A stretch of DNA of 64,000 bases from Chitinophaga ginsengisegetis (GCF_900168065.1 NZ_FUZZ01000001.1:868001-932000), one strand, 5' to 3'. Positions 43,901-52,704 are shown, counted from the first letter of the stretch. The notes: generated by a model from the sequence alone, not told the origin. Translations and numbers: made by a program.

Positions 43901-44383
43901 TGCGCCCTGGTCTATCTGCACGCCGGCTACTTTTCCCTGCAGGGCATTTACCGGGTTCACTTCATTGGTGATGGCGAGGTCGGCGCCTTTGATTTCGGTG
44001 GCCGAAAAGCCGAGGCTCTTCTTGGCTTTGGTAATACCCAAAGCCGTAACCACTACTTCTCCCAGCTGTTTGTTGTCTTCCACTACGGTAACGTTGATAG
44101 TGGTTTGGTTGTTAATGGGAATTTCCTGCCGCAGGTAGCCGATAGCATTAAAGATCAGTACGCCATTAGCCGGTGCGTTGATGGAATAGTTGCCGGCTGC
44201 ATCGGAAACGCTGCCTGTTTTAGTACCTTTCAGTAATACAGAAACACCGGGTATTACTTCTTTTTTTGTGGAAGTAATTGTTCCGGTGACTTTAATGTTT
44301 TGGGCAAAGGCTGCAGCAGTACAGCAGAGGATCAGGTATAAAGAAAATGCTCCGCGTTTGCAGGAACGTAAACATGTCCACAT
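40949..44383 (-). CDS. SusC/RagA TonB-linked transporter without STN domain
   Basis: A 1144-residue transporter. After the signal peptide (ends near FAQ28) the carboxypeptidase-like domain starts at once ('IKVTGTITSTKKEVIPGVSV'); there is no STN domain. The plug has 'LQGKVAGVQIDQGAGGLFGS', 'IRGNSTLRNNNQPIFVIDG' and 'VTVLKGSSAAALYGSRAING'. The barrel ends in the aromatic 'GTIRVGF'. The absence of STN agrees with the absence of sigma/FecR genes beside it, so regulation must be by another route. It is divergent from the terpene synthase gene, sharing a 267-bp upstream region. Confidence 0.93.
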   Translation of the reverse strand: MWTCLRSCKRGAFSLYLILCCTAAAFAQNIKVTGTITSTKKEVIPGVSVLLKGTKTGSVSDAAGNYSINAPANGVLIFNAIGYLRQEIPINNQTTINVTVVEDNKQLGEVVVTALGITKAKKSLGFSATEIKGADLAITNEVNPVNALQGKVAGVQIDQGAGGLFGSTKIVIRGNSTLRNNNQPIFVIDGVIVDNGTFNGTGRDFGNDLKNLNMEDFESVTVLKGSSAAALYGSRAINGVILITTKKGHERKGLGINVSQTFNVFKPYSGPDFQNEFGGGTVGGFFTDNRDPNYKPNEQWRTKVFPTDPSSGKPYIDRQIGRELENWGPRFAGQDVINYDGTPTKYVAQPNNFLDAFQTGHGSATNVSLDGGNDRSTFRVSYTRDQSEGIVAKNTLLKNSVEARVTHIINKFLSADVSANYTYFTGRNPPRLGGLDAFASYNFGKLFTWILPRNYDTKYWMQKEHYTSTLGGAPNPADPNETNKSPESRFWFNLFENDYFQNEQTIRGRVAITAKLTPWANLVLEGNVNNLYTKNENKELGQGQNFTGGLYGLGHTSKESYFFKWMGTINKTLTKDLDLSGYIGGETQRFQTTYNYSETVGGLSYPGNYFLANSVEKPKAEGGLKSKKAFNSIYASVDLAWKNQLFVQGTFRGDWSSALTYTNGSGNYFYQYPAVSVSWLFSETFKLPAWISYGKLRGNIAGLGNDTDPFTVNPGFAFNGYTSSGGLDLPISTYSRYPDPLTGKFIALVPDLKPERKVAKELGMEMRFLKNRVGFDVSVYQDNTKNQILDIGTPPESGLEGIIINAGNIQNRGLEIMIDGTPVKSNSFEWNTSVNYSLNRNLIKSLYPGRTEYDLKANVGEISTWAIVGKSYGTLRTTIHSRTYQATDANGNPIDDPNNGKPELAWRSDARAGFPARSNTLQDVGDINAKFRAGWSNTFRFKNISLNVLLDGKFGGDFVLLTYRYGTHTGVLPNTLQGRDAEHGGITWTSKYDQQTYDDGLIPDGVFAKGQMVTMPDGSQVNVGGLTYQQAYEKGFVEPTHAPQFYYRYGSSSTGVSDYWIKKNSWISLRQVSLAYQFSPALCKKLMLNNLSVAIVGRDLLYLYNSLPFNYNPASNNSNNTAFSGEEGFLPMVRSIAGTIRVGF

Positions 44384-44576
44384 ACATGTGAGTTTTAAGG
44401 TTGATAATACTTATGCTATTGACTGATTTGAATTGCGCGATTTGTTCACTTGCTTATGATGGTTGATTACAGTAACTGTTAATGACTTGCTTATAACTAT
44501 AACGGCTGAACTGGTCAATTGTTTAATGCCGTAAATGTGTTTCTGCTATTTTTTCGGAGGTCGTCCTGTACATTGA

Positions 44577-44584
44577 TATTTTTG
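44577..44584 (+). promoter_or_regulatory. Putative -7 box of the terpene synthase gene
   Basis: TATTTTTG fits TAnnTTTG and lies 67 bp before the start codon, in the region shared with the divergent SusC gene. The -33 element is unclear. Confidence 0.4.
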
Positions 44585-44650
44585 TAAAATAATCTAAAAC
44601 CAGCTATCAGCCAACAAGTTTTATCTATTCACTTTTAAATACAATATGTC

Positions 44651-45616
44651 ATGTTTACAACCATTTCCCGCCCGGAACTTTATTGTCCTTATCCTCAGCG
44701 TTTGCACCCGCAGGTATATGAAGCGGATGCGCATACGACCGACTGGGTTCATGCTTTTCATCTTGCCACAGACGAAAGCTCCTGGAATGCTTATCACGAC
44801 CAGAAGTTCACCTGGATGGTGGCCAGGATGTTCCCGGATGCGCCGTTCTTTTCTTTATGTATTGCGAGCGATTTTAACACGCTTCTTTTTTTGTGGGATG
44901 ATCATCTCGATGCGCTGGCGCCCAATGAATTTAATACCGGCTTTGAGCGCATGGCCCATCACATGATGCAGATCCTGCAAGCCGGCCGTACATTCACACT
45001 GGAAAGCGGCGGTCCCCTGCTGGCGGCCATGAGCGATATCTGGCAGCGGATGTGCCGGATCAGCAACCGGGCCTGGCAGGCACGTTTTGCCCGCAGCCTG
45101 AAGGATGCCTTTACTGCCAACCTTTGGCGTATGCAACATGTAGATCATGCCCGCAACATTTCCCTGAAAGATTACATGCGCTTTCGTCCACAAATCGGTG
45201 GCGCTAACTTTTTCCTGGAACTGGCCACCCTCATGGGCGCCATCCATTTGCCCGCCGACCTGCGCGCAAACACGCAGGTGAAAAACATGGGACTGTATTG
45301 CAGTCGTACCATTTGCTGGGCCAACGACCTCTACTCCTTCTCCAAGGAATCAGAACTCGGCGATGAACTGAACCTGGTAATGCTGTTAAAGCATCACCAG
45401 CAGCTTACACTGGACCAGGCTGTAGAACAGGCCGTGAAGATCCACAACTCTGAAGTTGCATTGTTCAACAATACCGCCGATGTGCTCACCGCTGTGTGCG
45501 CAGCTGGCGTACGACCGGTACTGGAACGGTATATTTTAACATTGGGACAAATGATGAAAGGCAACATCGACTGGAGTGGTAAGGATACTACCCGCTATCA
45601 GTATGTATATGCGTAA
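44651..45616 (+). CDS. Class I terpene synthase
   Basis: A 321-residue cyclase. The aspartate-rich motif DDHLD is at 83-87 ('LFLWDDHLDAL'). The NSE triad is complete: N225-D226-x2-S229-x2-K232-E233 ('NDLYSFSKE'). The pyrophosphate-sensor Arg R179 lies exactly 46 residues before the NSE Asn, as in known bacterial enzymes, and the C-terminal RY pair is R315-Y316. All Mg2+/diphosphate-binding parts are present, so the protein should be active on a linear prenyl diphosphate (GPP, FPP or GGPP not determinable). Chitinophaga pinensis has a characterised synthase of this class (an 18-hydroxydolabella-3,7-diene synthase). No P450 or methyltransferase gene lies nearby. Confidence 0.93.
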   Translation: MFTTISRPELYCPYPQRLHPQVYEADAHTTDWVHAFHLATDESSWNAYHDQKFTWMVARMFPDAPFFSLCIASDFNTLLFLWDDHLDALAPNEFNTGFERMAHHMMQILQAGRTFTLESGGPLLAAMSDIWQRMCRISNRAWQARFARSLKDAFTANLWRMQHVDHARNISLKDYMRFRPQIGGANFFLELATLMGAIHLPADLRANTQVKNMGLYCSRTICWANDLYSFSKESELGDELNLVMLLKHHQQLTLDQAVEQAVKIHNSEVALFNNTADVLTAVCAAGVRPVLERYILTLGQMMKGNIDWSGKDTTRYQYVYA

Positions 45617-47311
45617 CTATTGGAACAATACTTTATTTACCGTATTGTTCAACAGTTTAAGATCAATAGGTTTGGAAATATATTCCCTGGCGCCCGCGCC
45701 CAGCATATCATCGATCGACTCCTGGAATGCATCGCCAGATACGGCGATCACCGGAATATTTTTTAAAGCAGGTATATCACCGAGCTTCTGAAGGGTATCT
45801 TTCCCGCTAAGTCCCGGCATATAACTATCTATGAAAATAAGATCCGGTTTTTCATCCATTGCTTTGTTAATACCTTCTGCCCCGCTGCCGGCCACCATGG
45901 TAGTGAAGCCAAGCCTGCGCAGAAAGTTGGACAATACCACCTGGCTCATTTCATTATCATCAATTACCAGGCTTTTCAGCCCTTTATGCAAGGTTAATTC
46001 CATCCAGCCACCCTGGGCAGGCGACGGCGCCTCGCTCACTGTCAGCGGTAACCGCACAATAAATGTTGCCCCTTCTTCAGGGATACTGGTAACGGTGATC
46101 TTCCCACCCATCATCTCCACATATTTCTTTGTAATGGGCAACCCAAGACCAGTACCTTCAAAATCGCTTTTACCCGATTTAAACGGCGTAAACAGCGTAA
46201 CCAGGTCGGCGTCAGGAATACCTTGTCCCTGGTCCTTTACCAGGAACTGCCACTGGCTTCCCTCGTGCGACACGCCTACTGAAATAAGGCTGTTGGTACG
46301 GGTAAATTTGATAGCGTTAAACAGCAGGTTATTCAGCACCTGCGCCAGTTTGTTTTTATCTGCCAGTATATAGCAGGGCATCTCTTCTGCAATATCTGCC
46401 CTGATCTTTATTCCCCGCAGATCAGCGATGTATTGGTATACGATGATTTTATCAGAAACCAGTTCGCGGATATTAAATGATTCGGGATGAATGGCATGCG
46501 CCGCGCCGTCTTCTATTTTAGAAATGGCCAGCACATTATTGATGATCTGTAAAACGTTGTGGGTAGCGGAATACAGGTGCTCTATTTCCGGGCGTATATC
46601 GTTGTAGCGTTCTTCTTTATGTACTTTCATCATCAGGTCCTGGCTGATACCGTAAATGGCATTCAGCGGGTTCCGGATTTCATGACTGGTTTCCCTCACA
46701 AAAATCGTTTTCTCATCAGTGGCTTTTGTCAGCTTTGTATTGAGCGTTTTTAGTTTTCTTACATACAGGAAGATAGTAGCTACATCCAGCAGGAGGATAG
46801 CGGGTAGCGTTATCCAGCGGATAAGAAATTGCTGGTCATGCCCCATTTCCATAGGGGTGATCAGTGCATGATAATAATTGATTTCGCAGGCTATTACTGA
46901 CACCACGGCTACCACAATACTGGCTACTACCAGCGTGCGGGTCCTGAAAATCATGAGCGACGCTCCGAGCAGGAACAGGAATAACAGGTGTACTTCCGTT
47001 AGCATGCCCATTACGGCGCTGAAATAAACAATGGCTACGTTGTTAATGGCAACAAAGGCTATACTGGCTAAAACAGGTTTATTTGCGGCATTGAGGAGCA
47101 ATACACCCAGGAAAAGTCCGGCTTCAATATAGGCGGGGATCAGCAGATCCAGCTTGCCGGTACCCAGGTAAATAAAGGCGCCGAATAAGAGGCAAAGAGC
47201 GGTGGTAATAACAGAAAAAGTATTGACCATCCTGGTCACCTTTGCCAGTGATTCCTCCTGGCGGGAGGTTCCGGTATTCACAACACGGTGAAAAAGTTGA
47301 CCGATGTTCAT
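45617..47311 (-). CDS. Hybrid histidine kinase with C-terminal receiver
   Basis: A 564-residue membrane kinase. Six or seven hydrophobic segments fill residues ~30-185, without a sizeable periplasmic domain. HisKA has H210 in 'RETSHEIRNPLNAIYG'; the HATPase region has 'NNLLFNAIKFTR', 'KDQGQGIPDADL' and 'FEGTGLGLPITKKY'. A receiver domain (~440-564) has phospho-acceptor Asp in 'LIFIDSYMPGLSG' near 493 and K in 'YISKPIDLK'. There is no DNA-binding output, so a phosphorelay partner elsewhere is expected. Its stop touches the terpene synthase stop with no spacer, and it lies 112 bp downstream of the copper operon. Confidence 0.92.
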   Translation of the reverse strand: MNIGQLFHRVVNTGTSRQEESLAKVTRMVNTFSVITTALCLLFGAFIYLGTGKLDLLIPAYIEAGLFLGVLLLNAANKPVLASIAFVAINNVAIVYFSAVMGMLTEVHLLFLFLLGASLMIFRTRTLVVASIVVAVVSVIACEINYYHALITPMEMGHDQQFLIRWITLPAILLLDVATIFLYVRKLKTLNTKLTKATDEKTIFVRETSHEIRNPLNAIYGISQDLMMKVHKEERYNDIRPEIEHLYSATHNVLQIINNVLAISKIEDGAAHAIHPESFNIRELVSDKIIVYQYIADLRGIKIRADIAEEMPCYILADKNKLAQVLNNLLFNAIKFTRTNSLISVGVSHEGSQWQFLVKDQGQGIPDADLVTLFTPFKSGKSDFEGTGLGLPITKKYVEMMGGKITVTSIPEEGATFIVRLPLTVSEAPSPAQGGWMELTLHKGLKSLVIDDNEMSQVVLSNFLRRLGFTTMVAGSGAEGINKAMDEKPDLIFIDSYMPGLSGKDTLQKLGDIPALKNIPVIAVSGDAFQESIDDMLGAGAREYISKPIDLKLLNNTVNKVLFQ

Positions 47312-47423
47312 ATGGCTATATTTTGAGAGGGCATCCGCAGATAGCTGACAAAGTAAAACAGTTGTAAAAATCAGTTATATCACATGCATAAATCTACTGC
47401 AATTTAATGATTAATGAGATTAT

Positions 47424-49445
47424 TTATTTCCCGGAACCCTTTACTTTTAACAGGCTGGCATTAATAGCTACCACTACCGTGCTTACCGTCATCAAAACCG
47501 CTCCGGCAGCGGGGCTCAGCAAAATCCCCTGCTTATAAAGCACGCCGGCGGCCAGTGGAAGCGCCACAATATTATAACCCGTTGCCCAGGCGAGGTTCTG
47601 GATCATTTTCCGGTAGGTAGCCTTCCCAAATAAGATCAGGTTTACCACGTCCTGCGGGTTGCTGTTCACCAGTACGATGCCGGCTGTTTCCGCCGCCACA
47701 TCGCTCCCGCTGCCGATGGCAATACCCACATTAGCCTGCGCCAGCGCGGGGGCGTCGTTGATCCCGTCGCCGGTCATGGCCACAAATTCGCCCTGTTGCT
47801 GCAGTTCTTTTATCTTATCCAGTTTCTGGTGGGGCAACACTTCCGCGATATAGCTGTCCATATCAAGCGTTTTACTTACACTTTCTGCCACCACTTTATT
47901 ATCGCCGGTAAGCAGCACTGTTTTGATCCGGTTTTCCTTCAGCGTGGCAATAGCGCCTGCCGATTCCGGCCGGATCTGGTCCGCCAGCGCAATAAAGCCC
48001 GCCACCGTGTTGTCCGTTACAACATATACCAGCGTTTCCCCCGGCTGAATGGTAGCAGTAGCGGCATCCTTGAAATGCTCCCCGGCATAACCCGGGCTCA
48101 CCACCTGTACCGTTTTCCCGGCAATATTACCGGTGATGCCTTTCCCGGTGATAGCGGTTACATTTTCCGCCGCCGGCAGGGTGAGCTGCATTTCTTTCGC
48201 CTTACCGGTAATACCCGTGGCAATGGGATGCTCGGAACTCCCTTCCAGCGCAGCCGCCATTTTCAGGATCTCTTCTTTGGAAATACCCTGCTGCAATGAT
48301 TCAAACCGCACCACCTCGAAACGGCCTACCGTGAGGGTACCTGTCTTATCAAAAACAAGGGTGGTGATCTTCCTCGAATTCTCAAAGTCAGTCCGGTTCT
48401 TGATCAGCAGTCCATGCCGTGCTGATAAAGCGGTGGATTTTGCAATCACCAGCGGCACCGCCAGTCCCAGCGCATGCGGGCAACAGATCACGATCACCGT
48501 TACCATGCGCTCTATGGCAAACGACAACTCCCGGCCACTCAGCCACCAGTATAAAAAAGTAGCGATACCGGCCAAAATGGCGATCACCGTGAGCCAGCGC
48601 GCAGCTTTGTCGGCCAGCAACTGCGTTTTCGACCTGGACTGCTGCGCATCCTGCACCAGCTTTACTACCTGCGACAAATACGAATCCGCTGCGCCATGCG
48701 TAACCGTTATTTTGATGGCGCCGTTGCCATTGATGGACCCGGCAATTACTTTATCGTTCGCCTGCTTTTCTACCGGCCTCGACTCACCGGTGAGCATACT
48801 TTCATTCAGCGATGTGCTGCCTTCCAGGATAACGCCGTCCGCAGCTACTTTCTCCCCAGGTTTTACCAGGATGATGTCCCCGGCTTTCAGCTCCGCGGTT
48901 TTTACTTCCATCACATGATCGCCATGCACCAGGTGCGCTTCATCGGGCATCAGCTGCACTAATAATTCCAGTTCCCGCGAGGCGCCCATCACCGATTTCA
49001 TTTCAATCCAGTGCCCCAGCAGCATGATGAGGATCAGGGTAGTAAGCTCCCAGAAAAAGTCCATGCCCTGCAATCCGAATACAGTAGCCACGCTATATAC
49101 ATAGGCTACCGTAATGGCAAAGCCTATGAGCGTCATCATGCCCGGCTCCCGGCTTTTCATTTCGTCCCACCATCCTTTCAGGAAAGGCCATCCGCCGTAT
49201 ATAAACACTACAGAAGATAATATCAGCAAAACATAGGCATCTCCGGAAAATGTAAAAGAAATACCCAGCCAGTGCTGGATCATCTTTGACAACAACATTA
49301 CTGGTACCGTCAGTACCAGCACTACATAAAAACGTTTCCTGAAATCGGCGATCATCATGGCATGATGATCGTGATGCGCCCCGTGGTTCATGGTGGCATG
49401 TTCATGCTCCATTTTCATGGTGTTGTGCTGATGCTGATGTTCCAT
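47424..49445 (-). CDS. copB: Copper-exporting P1B-type ATPase (CPH/CopB type)
   Basis: A 673-residue pump. The N-terminus is a His/Met-rich tail (residues 1-31) instead of a folded CxxC domain. Core motifs are TGES (219-222), CPH in the ion-conducting helix (322-324), the phosphorylation site D366-KTGT, 'HPIATGI' and 'GDGINDAP'. The CPH rather than CPC motif marks the CopB subgroup, linked to copper (Cu+ or Cu2+) and sometimes silver export from the cytoplasm. It is the last gene of a four-gene copper operon, 11 bp after the multicopper oxidase. The gene symbol is by subgroup, not proven orthology. Confidence 0.92.
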   Translation of the reverse strand: MEHQHQHNTMKMEHEHATMNHGAHHDHHAMMIADFRKRFYVVLVLTVPVMLLSKMIQHWLGISFTFSGDAYVLLILSSVVFIYGGWPFLKGWWDEMKSREPGMMTLIGFAITVAYVYSVATVFGLQGMDFFWELTTLILIMLLGHWIEMKSVMGASRELELLVQLMPDEAHLVHGDHVMEVKTAELKAGDIILVKPGEKVAADGVILEGSTSLNESMLTGESRPVEKQANDKVIAGSINGNGAIKITVTHGAADSYLSQVVKLVQDAQQSRSKTQLLADKAARWLTVIAILAGIATFLYWWLSGRELSFAIERMVTVIVICCPHALGLAVPLVIAKSTALSARHGLLIKNRTDFENSRKITTLVFDKTGTLTVGRFEVVRFESLQQGISKEEILKMAAALEGSSEHPIATGITGKAKEMQLTLPAAENVTAITGKGITGNIAGKTVQVVSPGYAGEHFKDAATATIQPGETLVYVVTDNTVAGFIALADQIRPESAGAIATLKENRIKTVLLTGDNKVVAESVSKTLDMDSYIAEVLPHQKLDKIKELQQQGEFVAMTGDGINDAPALAQANVGIAIGSGSDVAAETAGIVLVNSNPQDVVNLILFGKATYRKMIQNLAWATGYNIVALPLAAGVLYKQGILLSPAAGAVLMTVSTVVVAINASLLKVKGSGK

Positions 49446-49456
49446 TGCTGTAAGTT

Positions 49457-51664
49457 TTAATAGCTTAATGTAATGCCCGCGCCAAGTCCCATATCACTGT
49501 CGTAATGCGTGGAAAATGCAAAGTTCTTTGTAACAATGTACCGGAACCCTGCCATATATTCTTTATCGGTGTTCACCATAAAACCAAAACGTAACCGTCT
49601 TGTAATGGGTACATCTTCTCTTGTTAACTGTACCCGTACCCTGCCATCTGTATCTACAGACGCATCGGCCACAATCAGCATGGGTAAAGTATATTCCAGG
49701 CCCGCGTGAAATACCTGCCTGAAGTCCTTTGTATTTTGCTGACCGAAGAGATTCTTCTCAGGTTCATCCATTTTGCGGTAACGCACGTCCCAGCCGATGT
49801 AAGGGAACAGCCACTGGTTTTTACCGAGGTATCTTCCAAAATGACTTTCACTTTCATAACCATTCCGGTCGTTTAATCCTACGCGCCATTCGGTGGACAA
49901 ACGGTAACGGCTATTCGCCACTACAATTTCTCCGTCGCTGCCGGTGCTTTCCAGTCCTACGCGTGCCATCGGGTATAACATGCGGTCGTCTTTCTTCAGC
50001 ATGCGGTATGCTTTTGCAGGGTCCGGCACTTCAGGATTAGGTGGTGAATTTTCGTAGCTGAACACCCGTCCCATGCCACTCATCATGTGATACAGAATGT
50101 GACAGTGGAAGAACCAGTCGCCGCTTTCTGTAGCTGCAAACTCAATGGTATCTACTTCCATCGGCATGATGTCCAGTACGGTTTTCAGCGGTGAATATTC
50201 GCCCTGCCCGTTCAGTACCCGGAAGAAATGTCCGTGCAGGTGCATGGGATGCCGCATCATGGTATTGTTGTACAACACGATCCGTACAATTTCCCCTTTC
50301 TTTATTAAGATCTTATCTGTTTCAGATACTACTTTGTTGTTGATGCTCCATACATAACGGTTCATGTTCCCCGTTAGTTCAAAATGCAGGAGTTTAACGG
50401 GGCCGTCCGGCAGCGTTGTTTTTTCCGGCGCCCGCAGCATGCCGTAGTTCAGGGTTACGATATCCCCGGCAGCGCTATCCATTTGCATGTTGTGCATATC
50501 ATGACCTGCGTGGTTCATGGGTTTATCATCGCCGGTGATTTCAGGATACATCACGGTGTTCATATCCATTACCTGGTTGCTCATCTGCATACCACTGCTG
50601 GTATCGAGGTTACCATCCATCTTCATCATATCATTCATCATCTTCATACCCTCAAAATATTTCAGGCGGGGTAATGGCTTCGCCGGCATTTTCATGCCCT
50701 GGCCCAGCCACAGGGAGGTGGACCGGGTACGGTCTTCTGCAGTGGCGAGGAATTCGTACTGCATATTATCGGGGATGGTTACTATTACATCGTAAGTTTC
50801 AGATACGCCCACCAGGAGCCGGTCTACTTCCACAGGTTCTACATCCGCGCCATCATTGGCCACCACGGTGAGTTTACCGCCGGCATAGTTCAGCCAGAAA
50901 TAAGTAGAGGAGCTGCCGTTTACAATACGTAATCTTACTTTATCACCGGCTTTAAACTGCGGTTGTGTATCTGCTTCTTTACCATTGGACAGGAAGCGTT
51001 CGTAATATACGTCGCTCACATCCATGGCGTTCATGCGTTTCCATTCATTGGTCACTTTTGTTTTGAAATGCTTGTGCTGTATGGCTTCGGCGTAGCTCTG
51101 CACCGATCCTTTTTTAATAGCAAACCAGTCGTTGGCATTATGCAGGTACCTGTTTACCGTATGCGGGTGCATATCGGTCCAGTCGCTCAGCAACAACGTA
51201 TATTCTTTACCGGTAGTTTCCTTTCGTTCATGCAAAACAATGGCGCCATACATACCGCTTTGCTCCTGGAACATGGTGTGGCTGTGGTACCAGTAGGTAC
51301 CGTGTTGTACAATGGGGAAGCGGTACAGATGTGTTTCACCGGCTTTCACGGGCCGTGTGGTAAGATAGGAAACGCCGTCGTATTGATTGGGTAATATCAG
51401 GCCGTGCCAGTGAATAGACGTTTCTTCGTTTAATGTGTTGTGTACGTAGATTTCTGCGGTATCTCCTTCCGTGAAGTGCAGGGTTGGTCCGGGAATAGTG
51501 CCGTTGATAGTAAGTGCGTGGCTCATTTTACCGGAGTAGTGTACCATGCTGTCGCCCACATACAAATCGTAGCGGACCACCTTTGGCGTGGTGTTTAAAG
51601 AAGCCTGTGCAGTAACAATACTACACAGGCTCATCAATGTTATATACAGGAATACTGCTTTCAT
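49457..51664 (-). CDS. copA: Multicopper oxidase fused to a CopB-like outer-membrane domain
   Basis: A 735-residue exported protein. Residues ~25-540 form a CopA-type multicopper oxidase with all four copper motifs: HWH (85-87), WYHSH (125-129), 'HPMHLHGHFF' near 470 and 'FFHCHILYHMMSGM' near 520. A Met/His-rich loop (~335-405) is typical of copper-resistance oxidases. Residues ~575-735 form a separate beta-rich domain ('ARVGLESTGSDGEIVVANSRYRL' split, 'PYIGWDVRYRKM', 'GLGAGITLSY') matching the outer-membrane protein CopB/PcoB. In most bacteria these are two genes. It oxidises Cu(I) to Cu(II) in the periplasm. Gene symbol by similarity to the CopA/PcoA family. Confidence 0.9.
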   Translation of the reverse strand: MKAVFLYITLMSLCSIVTAQASLNTTPKVVRYDLYVGDSMVHYSGKMSHALTINGTIPGPTLHFTEGDTAEIYVHNTLNEETSIHWHGLILPNQYDGVSYLTTRPVKAGETHLYRFPIVQHGTYWYHSHTMFQEQSGMYGAIVLHERKETTGKEYTLLLSDWTDMHPHTVNRYLHNANDWFAIKKGSVQSYAEAIQHKHFKTKVTNEWKRMNAMDVSDVYYERFLSNGKEADTQPQFKAGDKVRLRIVNGSSSTYFWLNYAGGKLTVVANDGADVEPVEVDRLLVGVSETYDVIVTIPDNMQYEFLATAEDRTRSTSLWLGQGMKMPAKPLPRLKYFEGMKMMNDMMKMDGNLDTSSGMQMSNQVMDMNTVMYPEITGDDKPMNHAGHDMHNMQMDSAAGDIVTLNYGMLRAPEKTTLPDGPVKLLHFELTGNMNRYVWSINNKVVSETDKILIKKGEIVRIVLYNNTMMRHPMHLHGHFFRVLNGQGEYSPLKTVLDIMPMEVDTIEFAATESGDWFFHCHILYHMMSGMGRVFSYENSPPNPEVPDPAKAYRMLKKDDRMLYPMARVGLESTGSDGEIVVANSRYRLSTEWRVGLNDRNGYESESHFGRYLGKNQWLFPYIGWDVRYRKMDEPEKNLFGQQNTKDFRQVFHAGLEYTLPMLIVADASVDTDGRVRVQLTREDVPITRRLRFGFMVNTDKEYMAGFRYIVTKNFAFSTHYDSDMGLGAGITLSY

Positions 51665-51680
51665 ACGGATAATTAAATAA

Positions 51681-52181
51681 CTATTTAATGGTATCGCTTA
51701 CTTTACCACAGGTGAGCATCTGGCTGCCGTAGTAAGGATTTTTAACAGTGTTGCTGCTGCTTAACCAGTAAGCTTTTTTCATGGGGCAGTATTCCTGGTA
51801 CACCGGCTGCGCAGAAAGCGGTACTGCTTTGGCGAGCTGGTAGAAATTATCAGAGAATGTTTTGAAATATTCGCGTTGTTTGCTGATGTCTTTTGCTTCA
51901 GCGATGGCTTTGGCATCTGCCGACAGCTTTGCAGCCAGTGGCATATAAGCGTTGTGAACAGCGGGCGGCATGGATGACATATCAACCTGGGCGGCGGCTT
52001 TTACAAACTCATCTGCTTTGGCAGCGGCCACTCCCGCATTGCTGCTCACCAGTGCATCTTTAATATTGTAGTATAAAGAGAGTAAGGGAGATAACTGTGT
52101 GGAAACAGTTTTATCCTGTGCCATACCCTGTTGCATAAATGCAGCTATCAATACGATGCCTGTCATTAATATCTTTTTCAT
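51681..52181 (-). CDS. DUF3347-family copper-associated periplasmic protein
   Basis: A 166-residue secreted protein (signal ends near MAQ22). Its all-helical body ('LSPLLSLYYNIKDALVSSN', 'AKADEFVKAAAQVDM', 'YFKTFSDNFYQLAKA') and the C-terminal 'YQEYCPMKKAYWLSSSNTVKNPYYG' match DUF3347, which also occurs as a domain in CusB-type efflux proteins. The CPM and a second Cys (MLTCGKV) may bind copper. It sits between the HMA-protein and multicopper oxidase genes in the copper operon, supporting a role in periplasmic copper handling. Confidence 0.88.
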   Translation of the reverse strand: MKKILMTGIVLIAAFMQQGMAQDKTVSTQLSPLLSLYYNIKDALVSSNAGVAAAKADEFVKAAAQVDMSSMPPAVHNAYMPLAAKLSADAKAIAEAKDISKQREYFKTFSDNFYQLAKAVPLSAQPVYQEYCPMKKAYWLSSSNTVKNPYYGSQMLTCGKVSDTIK

Positions 52182-52227
52182 ATCTGTTAGTTTTTACTTG
52201 TTGATAATATCTTCCATGCTGCTGTTG

Positions 52228-52440
52228 TTACGCTAATGCGTCTGCCTTGTAACCGGCTTTCTCTATCGCCACCCTGACTTCGCTTTTATCCAGGTTTTCT
52301 TTTGTAATGGTAAGTATTTTATCCGGGCTGGCCAGGTCTACTTCCCAGTTATCGGCGCCTACCAGTTTATTTAGTACAGGCGTTACCGTTGCAATACATC
52401 CGGAGCATTTGATATTCGTTTTGAATTGTGTTGCGTTCAT
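52228..52440 (-). CDS. Heavy-metal-associated (HMA) copper chaperone-like protein
   Basis: A 70-residue protein with the ferredoxin-like HMA fold: metal-binding C12-S-G-C15 in 'NIKCSGCIATVTPVL', strand 'ILTITKENL' and the C-terminal 'VRVAIEKAGYKA'. Such proteins bind Cu(I) in the cytoplasm and deliver it to a P-type ATPase. The ATPase of the same operon lacks its own CxxC domain, so this protein may supply that function in trans (inference). It is the first gene of the operon. The 264-bp divergent gap to the sialate esterase holds no recognised element. Confidence 0.9.
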   Translation of the reverse strand: MNATQFKTNIKCSGCIATVTPVLNKLVGADNWEVDLASPDKILTITKENLDKSEVRVAIEKAGYKADALA

Positions 52441-52704
52441 GTTGATTCTTTTTATCTGTTGATGAATAATTAATCTGATGATGTAAAATTACGATGCAAC
52501 GGGACGGGAGCTGTTATACAATTCATGCTATCTTTTACATAATTCTCATGCGGATGTTTCTACGCTTTTCAGGGGATACGGGTGATATTATATCATTTTC
52601 GCCAATCCGCCCTGAAAAATTATAAAATAATGCCTGTCTTCCTTACATTTATACGCACATGATTCAACAGGGGTCTTCCCCACAATACAGACAATACCAC
52701 AATT

